A stretch of DNA of 64,000 nt from Polychytrium aggregatum (lineage: Eukaryota > Chytridiomycota > Chytridiomycetes > Polychytriales), in NCBI RefSeq assembly GCF_025602895.1, contig NW_026516339.1:1-64000 (forward strand). Reading direction: 5' to 3'. Below are positions 57,001 through 64,000 of the stretch, in pieces; positions within the stretch are counted from its first letter, which is position 1, and the number at the start of each line of letters is the position of its first letter. The notes below the pieces were generated by a model. The model saw nothing but the letters and a program-made list of their open reading frames with translations. It had not been told where the DNA came from and made no database searches. The position numbers were made by a program, and so were the translations under genes.

Positions 57001-58081
57001 CTTTATCACCGACCTCCCCGAGTCCAACGGCAAGACTTGCATCTTTGTCGTCGTCGATAGCCTGACCAAGATGGCCCACTTCCTTCCCTGTCGGTCCCTC
57101 CCAAGTGCCGAGGAAACAGCGTCGCTGTTCCTCGACAACATCTTCCGTCTCCACGGTCTCCCGGACAACATCGTCTCGGACCGAGGAAGCCAGTTCACCT
57201 CGCGGTTCTGGCAGGCCCTGTGCTCAGAACTCGGCATCAAGACCAGTCTGTCCACGGCGTTCCACCCCCAAACCGATGGACAGACTGAGCGGGTCAACCA
57301 AGTCATCAACCAGCATCTCCGCTGCTACACCTCGTACCAGCAGGATGACTGGGCGATGCTGCTCCCGCTCGCCGAGTTCTCATACAACAACCTCGAGCAC
57401 ACCTCGACCAAGGCCTCCCCGTTCCTGGCGACTTACGGCTTCAACCCTCGATTCGAGTCTCCGGTCCTTCCTTCCAGCCTCGATGTCCCCTCCGCGACCG
57501 ACCGAGTCGAACACCTTCAGCACAACTTGGCGTTGCTGAAGGAGAACCTCGAGAAGGCCAAGGCGGACTACAAGCGCTTTGCGGATGCCCACAAGTCCGA
57601 CGCTCCCAAGTTCGCTCCTGGCGATCAAGTCTGGGTCCTAACACGCAACATCAAGACCACCCGTCCAAGCAAGAAGTTGGACTACCAGCGCATCGGACCC
57701 TACAAGATCGTCGAAGCCATCGGTTCCCTCGCCTTCCGCCTCGACCTTCCCAAGGATCTCAAGATCCATCCGGTGTTCCATGTCTCCCTCCTTGAGCCCC
57801 ACAAGTCGAACACCCTCCCCGGCCGCATCCAAGACCCTCCTCCGCCAGTCCGCGTCGACGACCACTTGGAGTATGAAGTCCAGGAGATCCTCGACTCCAA
57901 GCTGGTCCGCGGTAAGTTGAGCTATTTCGTTGATTGGAAGGGCTACTCGACTGATCATCGCAGCTGGGAGCCCGCCAACTACGTTAACGCTCCCGACAAG
58001 ATAGCCGACTTCCACCGCCGGTACCCCGACAAGCCTGGACTTATTGTTCGCAGGAGTGGCCGTAGTTTGGGGAGGGGATGA
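54021..58081 (+). CDS. pol: Pol polyprotein of A-2
   Basis: Made as Gag-Pol. Numbered from the ATG at 54122 (1319 residues), it has protease [11 protein letters not shown] (Asp 93), a serine/proline-rich linker, RT ([19 protein letters not shown] from 532), RNase H ([21 protein letters not shown]), integrase zinc domain (HPGIRRTRALISRQFWW...CDTCARSK), core MDFITDLPES (catalytic Asp 960), VSDRGSQFTS and HPQTDGQTERVN, the module GDQVWVLTRN/RIGPYKI, and the chromodomain YEVQEILDSKLVRGKLSY to DWKGYSTDHRSWEP. The ATG at 54122 is not needed for expression. The stop TGA abuts the 3' LTR, so the polypurine tract ggggaggggatga is coding. Confidence 0.95.
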
Positions 58082-58466
58082 TGTGATGATCATGCACGTT
58101 GGGAACACGTGTGGACTGCTGCGCGTGATGCACCGTGAGTCATGTTTGTTTGTCTTGGCGTGTATTCCCTGATTGGCTGGCGCCGATGACTCTTACTTCG
58201 CCTCCGACTGCGCTGTGCTTCGCCCCTCTCTCTAGCAGCTCCGCCTCCCTCGCACCCCCATCTCGTCCCTCGTTTGTCGCTCCACCCCTCTCGCCCACTT
58301 TCGCCCTTCGGTTTCCCTCTTGGCTATAAAGCCCCTCCTTTCTTGCACCCATTTTGTATCTGCAGTTCGAACAACACTTGTTGTTATCTGATAAGTCGTA
58401 ATATAGCTTATCGTTGTTCGCCAAGCACCTGGTCGTCCAGTGTCGTTGCTTGTCGTGGTCCTCACA
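58082..58466 (+). repeat. 3' LTR of A-2
   Basis: 385 bp, identical by eye to the 5' LTR. Confidence 0.94.
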
Positions 58467-58656
58467 GGTCGAGACTGTTCTCGATTCTCGGCTCTTCCGT
58501 GGTCGCTTACAGTACTTGGTTCAGTGGAAGGGCTATTCCGAGACTGACCGGTCTTGGGAGCCCGCTGCCAATGTTTCCCACGCCACTGATCTTGTTGCTG
58601 ACTTCCACCTTCGCTATCCCTCAAAGCCGAAGGCGACGCCCGGAGTTCGTCGCTAA
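58467..58656 (+). pseudogene. pol: D-1 pol, part 2 (chromodomain end)
   Basis: After A-2 the duplicated target ggtcg is followed by codons for the rest of the chromodomain (TVLDSRLFRGRLQYLVQW, KGYSETDRSWEPAANV) and a basic tail ending at TAA 58654-58656. The stop lies 12 nt before the LTR; aaggaaggggatga is the polypurine tract. Confidence 0.93.
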
Positions 58657-58668
58657 GGAAGGGGATGA

Positions 58669-59459
58669 TGTTAGGGATAGCTTCTGCTTGTTCTCCACTT
58701 TGACTGCACACTTGGCTGTTCTTTTGCCTTTCTGTTTGTTTGTGTGTAGCTTTGCAGTTCCCCTCCAATTTTCCGCCTTTTGCCTGCCATTTCCGCTCCT
58801 TCCGCACTTCCGTTTCCCCGCGCTGCTCCGCTTCCTTTGTCTTCTTCGCACGCGCCGGTTTGTTTGTGCACGCGCCTTGCTGCGATTGGTTGCAATTCGG
58901 CTGCCGGTCATGTGTCCCACCACCGGTGACTCATGACCTGCCTGACCGCCCCGATCTCTTGTTCATCTCGCATGCATTTGCCCCAACCTTATACTTGACC
59001 AATCCGCTTCTTGGACGTTGAGTCACATTGCTTCGCCTTTGCACGTTTCTCCTGCCAGGTGCTTCGCTTTTGCTTGCGCCTCCCTCGCTTTGGTTCTCTG
59101 CCTGTCTCGGTGGTCCTTCTCGGCCCTCGTTCGTGCATCGCCCCCTTCGCCCTGCTCGATCGCCCACTTTTCCCTCCCTTGGCCGCCCTTCGCTGCCAAG
59201 TCCGGACTTGTCTATAAATAGCCTGACCCCCGCGATGTGTAGTCGAACCTCAGCGTTCAAAATAGGACTAAATAAAGTGCCTTCTACTTTATTCTCTGAG
59301 TGTTCCTCACGTCTCATTTCGAGACTAGTCTTATCTTGAACGGATCTTTGCTTCCCTCGCTCCCTCTCCGAGTCCACTTCGGACTTTACCCTTGCCTTCC
59401 CTGAGCTCACTTCGAGCTCACTTCTTCTTTTGCCGTTGAGTCCCCTTCGGACTCTAACA
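58669..59459 (+). repeat. 3' LTR of D-1
   Basis: 791 bp, identical by eye to the 5' LTR at 47134; followed by the duplication gctgg. Confidence 0.94.
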
Positions 59460-60247
59460 GCTGGGCAGGGACGGGGTCTTGGTCTTGGTCTTTGGGACGG
59501 CAGGAGGCAAGGCAGGACTGGGCTTGGGCACGGCAGGAGGCAAGGCAGGGAGGATCTCGGGCTCGGCTGGGGACTCGGCTGGGGACTTCTTGGACTCGGG
59601 CAGGGACACGGCAGGCTCGGCGGGGACCTCAGCAGGGGACTCGGCAGGCGGCTCGGCAGGGCTGGACCTAGAGGACTGTGGCTCGGGAGAGAACGGGGAG
59701 GCCAAACTGTGGATAGAGGTGCAAGGCAAGAAAATAGAGTCATGGTGCCAGTCAAAGTAGGGTTTGTGTTTCTTGATCCAATCCATACCCAAGATGATCG
59801 GGTATGAAGCCAAGGGAATCAGCGCGAACGAGATTTGTTCATAGTGGCTGATGCCTGTGATCATAGAAACACAAACTCCAAGACTAGACTCCATCGAAGA
59901 ACCATCGGCAAGAGTGATGACGAAGGAAGTTTCAAAGGTGGGGAGAGCGTGGGTTGCGGCGAATCCAGTGTCCATAAACGAAGTAACCGCGCCGGTATCG
60001 ATCATGGCGGTTGCCCGTATGGACTCTGGACCGCACAGCAGAGTCACAGCGAGGGAGGGCTGACGTTGGATGTCAGGCTCGGGAGGCGAAGACGAAGAAG
60101 CAAGAGCGGTGGAAACGGTGGCAATGGTGACGGGGGCAAGATGGCAAAAGGCAGAAGAGTGATTTACCGTGGAGACATTTACAGGAGGAAGATTTATGAC
60201 ATGATTGACGCCTAGGAAAGCTCCTCCGACCTTTTCTAGGCAGAGAA
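59460..60247 (-). pseudogene. pol: E pol, part 1 (N-terminus and protease)
   Basis: Minus-strand frame, -1 relative to E gag and open from the slip site. The protease motif is MIDTGAVTSFMDTGF (classic D-T-G, near 60000). A long proline/alanine/glutamate-rich linker (repeats of PAESPAEP type, 59470-59690) then leads to the D-1 junction. Low complexity in this linker is typical of the protease/RT spacer and not a separate gene. Confidence 0.9.
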
Positions 60248-60254
60248 GTTTTCC
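60210..60254 (-). promoter_or_regulatory. -1 frameshift signal of E
   Basis: On the minus strand GGAAAAC (60248-60254) in phase G GAA AAC, then six nt, then a hairpin gcctagaaaag (60231-60241) with ctttcctaggc (60210-60220): six pairs, one A-C mismatch, four more pairs. The gag TAG is in the stem. The heptamer is not a strict XXXYYYZ; Glu tRNA could re-pair on GGA with a G-U. Confidence 0.7.
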
Positions 60255-61474
60255 TGGTCGTCAAGTTTATTCACATCAACGACAGCCAAAGAAGCATCGA
60301 TGGCAGCCAAGCGGGAGGAGGTCTTATTGGGGCAGCGAAGGGCAATGTGTCCTTCCTGCTTGCAATAAAAGCAGCGGTTGGCAGCACGGAGGGCGGCCTT
60401 GTCCTCGGCGGTCAGCCTGCGAGCGGAAGCCTGGCTGAGGTCCATGGGCTGCGGAACGTTGAAGGCTTGAGCGGGGCGAGGAGGAGGAGCAGGAGCGAAC
60501 GGACGAGGAGCCGGACGGAAAGGGAGAGGAGCCGGACGAGCAGGAGCAGGAGCAGGAGCGGAGCGGTGGTTGGGACGGCGGGAGCGTTGGTCCTCCTGGC
60601 GGTTGTCGATGGCGATCGCCGCTTGCATGAGATCTTCGAGGTTGTCGAAGGAGCGGCGGGAGAGTTCGTCTTGGACCGAGGGCTTGAGTCCACTCTCGAA
60701 GTGGAACATGAGAGGGTCTTGGGACCAAGTGACGAGGTGGACGGCTTGGCGGCGGTACTCGGCGGCATAGGCGGCGGCGGAGGTGACTTGGTAAAGCCTG
60801 ACCATCTCGCGAGCAGCGGCGATGGTGGGCTGAACCTGGCCAAAGGCAGCACGGAGCCACTCGGAGAAACCGGCAAAGTCACGGATGGCAGGGGGGGAGC
60901 ACTCGGGGTCTCTCTCCAACTGATCGATGTACGGCTGCATGTAGTCTGCAGCAGTACCATCGAGATAGGATAAGGCGTAAAACACCTTATCCCTTTCAGT
61001 CTGGAAGAGGGGAGGGTTGGACACGAAGGCCAGTCTGCAATGCGAGAGGAAGGCATTGCAGCGGCTCGGGTCCTTACCAGAGAAGCGGTCGGGAGGACCT
61101 ATCTGCCTGGTGGCAGAGTTGCGACCAGCAGAGTGATCCTCGGGGTCTTGGGCAGGATCATCGACGTCGTCAGGTACGCCGAAGTAGGGGCGACCTGCGC
61201 GACGGATCGGGGCGGGAGCGGGAGCAGGAGGAGGTAGCTGGGCCTGGTAGCTGCGGAGGGCCTCCTGGACACTGGCGGCGACAACTTGGCGGACATCCTC
61301 TTCACGGCGAGCCAGGACCTGGTCCATACGATCGGTGATGCGGTTGAGCGCATCATCCTGATCGTGGAGGAACTTGGAAAAGTCCTGGAGAGAACGGGCG
61401 TTCTCGGCGGACTGGATAATGACCGCACGGATGGCCTGGAGCTCGGGCTCGGAAAGGCCAGAAGGGGAAGCCAT
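60236..61474 (-). CDS. gag: Gag of E
   Basis: 412 residues from the ATG at 61472-61474. A longer frame with a GTG start runs into the LTR, but this ATG opens the conserved protein (MASPSGLSEPELQAIR). An N-terminal helical region with a likely coiled coil (residues 25-65) precedes the capsid core (FLSHCRLAFVSNPPLFQTE, LDGTAADYMQPYIDQL, FESGLKPSVQDELSRR). An alanine/proline/arginine-rich linker with QPMDLSQA and the CCHC knuckle CFYCKQEGHIALRC (residues 368-381) follow. No break is seen. Confidence 0.93.
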   Translation of the reverse strand: MASPSGLSEPELQAIRAVIIQSAENARSLQDFSKFLHDQDDALNRITDRMDQVLARREEDVRQVVAASVQEALRSYQAQLPPPAPAPAPIRRAGRPYFGVPDDVDDPAQDPEDHSAGRNSATRQIGPPDRFSGKDPSRCNAFLSHCRLAFVSNPPLFQTERDKVFYALSYLDGTAADYMQPYIDQLERDPECSPPAIRDFAGFSEWLRAAFGQVQPTIAAAREMVRLYQVTSAAAYAAEYRRQAVHLVTWSQDPLMFHFESGLKPSVQDELSRRSFDNLEDLMQAAIAIDNRQEDQRSRRPNHRSAPAPAPARPAPLPFRPAPRPFAPAPPPRPAQAFNVPQPMDLSQASARRLTAEDKAALRAANRCFYCKQEGHIALRCPNKTSSRLAAIDASLAVVDVNKLDDQENFSA

Positions 61475-61535
61475 TGGTAAAAGAGATAGCGAAGGGAACG
61501 GGGGCAAAGGCAGGGCAAGTGGGGGGTTGTTGAAG

Positions 61536-61544
61536 GTCTTGCCA
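61536..61544 (-). other. Self-priming primer-binding site of E
   Basis: Minus-strand tggcaagac begins two bases after the 5' LTR and is complementary to gtcttgcca (61709-61717), which starts 39 nt after the TATA-like cataaata. At 9 nt it is shorter than in A, B and D, but in the same place. Confidence 0.68.
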
Positions 61545-61546
61545 AG

Positions 61547-62127
61547 TGTCAAGACTGGACAACGGGGCAAGCAGGGAAGTGCGCAAGAGTCCTAATACAA
61601 GACTCGAACGTAGGGAGAGGAGCGGGGACTGGACTGGGACACAGAGTGTCAAGTGTAAAGCCAAAGTTTTATTCTAGATCCAAGGCTTAGGATACTAAAA
61701 ATACAAAGTGGCAAGACGAAGGCAAAGGACAGAGGCTGGTCGGAGGACTATTTATGCGAGCGCCAAGGATCGACGCTGCAGAGCGAGGGGGCAGGAGCGA
61801 AGCAGCGGCGGGGAGGGCGAAGCAGCGAGCGAAGCAGGTGGCGGCCGTGACTCGGGATCCGTGAGTCAGCGGGCGTCAGTGGCGGCGGCATGGCGGCGCC
61901 AAGGCGTCAGGCGGCGTCGAGGCGGCGTCGTGGGCGTAACCCATGACCAACAGCAAGGAAGCGGGAACGGAACACAGACAGCGCGCGTGCTGGCGGTAAG
62001 ACAACAAGGCAGCACAGCGCGGGAAACGAACAAACAGAAGGAAGGGAAAGCGCTAAGGCAGGCAAACAGAAAGGAAAGGGCAATGGTAAAGGAAGGAAGA
62101 GGGCAAAGGCAGAGGGTGTTCATGACA
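61547..62127 (-). repeat. 5' LTR of E
   Basis: 581 bp, with promoter cataaatag (minus, from 61756) and AATAAA on the minus strand near 61671. The following plus-strand sequence gtatc is the right-hand duplication. Confidence 0.93.
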
Positions 62128-62873
62128 GTATCCATTGCAATTACCTGCAAGACGACTGGACCCTTCACCTTCCCCTTGCCGAGTTCACTTACAACAACTC
62201 GGAAAACACTTCCACTGGCATGACTCCCTTCTTTGCAGTCCATGGCCATCACCCCATTTTCGATCCCTCTATCATCCGTGATCCCTCTGTTGTGCCCTCT
62301 GCCGAAGAACGTGTCGACCGACTCCAGACCATTCTCGAGGATCTCAAGGCCAACCTCCGGGTTGCCCAAGAGTCCTACACTGTGCAGGCCAACAAATCCC
62401 GTCTCCCCACTCCCGACATCTCCGTTGGCGACCTCGTTTTTCTTGATCGTCGCCACATCCGCACCCTTCGTCCCTCCAACAAGCTTGATCAGAAAAAGCT
62501 TGGCCCCTTTAAAGTTCTTCGCCGCATCAACCCCGTTGCCTTTGAACTTAAACTCCCTTCCACACTCAAAGTCCATCCCGTTTTTCATGTATCCCTCCTT
62601 GAACCCCGAACGAAGGACATTGTTCCCGAGTTCACCCAACCTGAACCACCTCCCATTCTTGTTGACTCCCAGGAAGAGTTTGAGGTCGAGACTGTTCTCG
62701 ATTCTCGGCTTTTCCGTGGTCGCTTACAGTACTTGGTTCAGTGGAAGGGCTATTCCGAGACTGACCGGTCTTGGGAGCCCGCTGCCAATGTTTCCCACGC
62801 CACTGATCTTGTTGCTGATTTCCACCTTCGCTATCCCTCAAAGCCGAAGGCGACGCCCGGAGTTCGTCGCTAA
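62128..62873 (+). pseudogene. pol: D-2 pol, part 2 (integrase end, chromodomain)
   Basis: Resumes D-2 after E with codons IHCNYLQDDWTLHLPLAEF, the GDLVFLDRRHI/LGPFKVL module and the complete chromodomain FEVETVLDSRLFRGRLQY, ending at TAA. It shows what the D-1 chromodomain looked like before A-2. Confidence 0.93.
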
Positions 62874-62885
62874 GGAAGGGGATGA

Positions 62886-63676
62886 TGTTAGGGATAGCTC
62901 CTGCTTGTTCTCCACTTTGACTGCACACTTGGCTGTTCTTTTGCCTTTCTGTTTGTTTGTGTGTAGCTTTGCAGTTCCCCTCCAATTTTCCGCCCTTTGC
63001 CTGCCATTTCCGCCCATTCAGCACTTCCGTTTTCCCGCGCTGCTCCGCTTCCTTTGTCTTCTTCGCACGCGCCGGTTTGTTTGTGCACGCGCCTTGCTGC
63101 GATTGGTTGCAATTCGGCTGCCGGTCATGTGTCCCCCCACCGGTGACTCATGACCTGCCTGACCGCCCCGATCTCTTGTTCATCTCGCATGCATTTGCCC
63201 CAACCTTATACTTGACCAATCCGCTTCTTGGACGTTGAGTCACATTGCTTCGCCTTTGCACGTTTCTCCTGCCAGGTGCTTCGCTTTTGCTTGCGCCTCC
63301 CTCGCTTTGGTTCTCTGCCTGTCTCGGTGGTCCTTCTCGGCCCTCGTTCGTGCATCGCCCCCTTCGCCCTGCTCGATCGCCCACTTTTCCCTCCCTTGGC
63401 CGCCCTTCGCTGCCAAGTCCGGACTTGTCTATAAATAGCCTGACCCCCGCGATGTGTAGTCGAACCTCAGCGTTCAAAATAGGACTAAATAAAGTGCCTT
63501 CTACTTTATTCTCTGAGTGTTCCTCACGTCTCATTTCGAGACAAGTCTTATCTTGAACGGATCTTTGCTTCCCTCGCTCCCTCTCCGAGTCCACTTCGGA
63601 CTTTACCCTTGCCTTCCCTGAGCTCACTTCGAGCTCACTTCTTCTTTTGCCGTTGAGTCCCCTTTGGACTCTAACA
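62886..63676 (+). repeat. 3' LTR of D-2
   Basis: 791 bp with a handful of substitutions from the D-1 LTRs (e.g. near 62900, 63010, 63543, 63664), so D-2 belongs to an older or separate lineage. The right flank is gtggg in family F. The left partner is lost. Confidence 0.92.
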
Positions 63677-63782
63677 GTGGGCCATCTTCGTGAGCCTGTC
63701 GACGAACACGGCAATTGCGTCGAAGCCTTCGGACTTGGGAAGTTCGACCACAAAGTCCATGGATACGGCCGACCAGGGTGAC
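63677..63782 (-). pseudogene. pol: Family F integrase fragment
   Basis: On the minus strand one frame reads [17 protein letters not shown] and then [15 protein letters not shown], the start of a Ty3/gypsy integrase core with its first catalytic Asp in MDFV. The residues differ from A to E, so this is a sixth family. It is the oldest layer visible, bounded by D-2 on the left and A-3 on the right. Confidence 0.8.
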
Positions 63783-64000
63783 TGTGATGATCATGCACGT
63801 TGGGAACACGTGTGGACTGCTGCGCGTGATGCACCGTGAGTCATGTTTGTTTGTCTTGGCGTGTATTCCCTGATTGGCTGGCGCCGATGACTCTTACTTC
63901 GCCTCCGACTGCGCTGTGCTTCGCCCCTCTCTCTAGCAGCTCCGCCTCCCTCGCACCCCCATCTCGTCCCTCGTTTGTCGCTCCACCCCTCTCGCCCACT
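63783..64000 (+). repeat. A-3: start of an LTR of family A, cut by window end
   Basis: First 218 bp of a family A LTR, the same subtype as A-2 (ctctagcagctc). The left flank is gtgac in family F. Whether it is a solo LTR or a full element lies outside the window. Confidence 0.9.

Larger units (their letters stand above)
52550..58466 (+). mobile_element. A-2: intact LTR retrotransposon, family A
   Basis: 5917 bp with LTRs 52550-52934 and 58082-58466 (385 bp each, identical by eye) and duplication ggtcg (52545-52549 and 58467-58471). Gag and pol are uninterrupted. It is the innermost and therefore youngest insertion of the right-hand nest. Confidence 0.96.
47134..59459 (+). mobile_element. D-1: LTR retrotransposon, family D, split by A-2
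   Basis: LTRs 47134-47924 and 58669-59459, 791 bp each and identical by eye. Duplication gctgg at 47129-47133 and 59460-59464, inside E pol. A-2 interrupts its chromodomain codons; without A-2 it is about 6.4 kb. Confidence 0.95.
43455..62127 (-). mobile_element. E: LTR retrotransposon, family E, minus strand, split by D-1
   Basis: LTRs 43455-44035 (3') and 61547-62127 (5'), 581 bp each, with duplication gtatc. Gag is intact. Pol is split at the protease/RT linker by D-1 (47134-59459, duplication gctgg). Without D-1 the element would be about 6.3 kb. Confidence 0.94.

Noticed and set aside
59460-59700. Apparent tandem repeat of ggcagg/ctcggc units
   Set aside because: It encodes the proline/alanine/glutamate-rich linker of E pol in an open frame; a low-complexity coding region, not a satellite.
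1-64000. CRISPR arrays, rRNA, prokaryotic operons or phage genes
   Set aside because: No regularly spaced short repeats or rRNA signature was seen; all coding sequence with motifs belongs to LTR elements.

Overview
The window is 64 kb of nested fungal-type LTR retrotransposons with no recognisable host gene. At least six Ty3/gypsy families are present, named A to F here. The five with a readable C-terminus (A-E) have a chromodomain after integrase, so they are chromoviruses. The GC-rich, pyrimidine-rich LTRs, compact intron-free gag/pol genes, and the similarity of the A and B Gag proteins to the Tf1/sushi group point to a filamentous or yeast-like fungus, probably a basidiomycete. The species cannot be named from sequence alone. 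A centromeric or other transposon-sink location is plausible but is inference.

Layout, left to right. 1-678 and 6610-6778 are pol pieces of element C-3, split by A-1 (679-6609, decayed or badly sequenced). C-3 is then entered by B-1 (6779-11971), which is cut off at its integrase by the 5' LTR of B-2 (11972-23520). B-2 is itself split by the intact element C-1 (15937-21403). From 23521 to 40376 lies C-2, which lacks its 5' end and is split by two complete, oppositely oriented B copies: B-3 (24733-30807, +) and B-4 (33190-39265, -). C-2 sits in D-2 (40377-43454 and 62128-63676). D-2 is split by E (43455-62127, minus strand), E by D-1 (47134-59459), and D-1 by A-2 (52550-58466). D-2 sits in an integrase gene of a sixth family, F (63677-63782, minus), which is entered by A-3 (LTR from 63783). 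The nest on the right is therefore five levels deep: F, D-2, E, D-1, A-2.

Target-site duplications of 5 bp were found for A-1, A-2, B-3, B-4, C-1, D-1 and E, which dates the insertions relative to each other. Paired LTRs of A-2, B-3, B-4, C-1, D-1 and E look identical by eye, so the activity is recent. A-2, B-3, B-4 and C-1 look complete and potentially autonomous.

Expression logic. Each element is transcribed from a TATA box in its LTR. Gag is translated first, and Pol (protease, reverse transcriptase, RNase H, integrase, chromodomain) is in the -1 frame. At every gag stop there is a slippery heptamer (GGGAAAC in A, B and C; GGGAAAT in D; GGAAAAC in E) followed by a hairpin that contains the stop codon. 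Families A, B, D and E have a primer-binding site complementary to their own LTR at a point exactly 39 nt after the first base of the TATA box, as expected for Tf1-type self-priming. Family C instead has a tRNA-type site beginning TGGTAGC. In A, B and E the pol stop codon abuts the 3' LTR, so the polypurine tract is inside the coding sequence.

The left 10 kb carries many single-base indels. Those between about 6490 and 6890 cluster across three different elements and look like consensus errors rather than decay.
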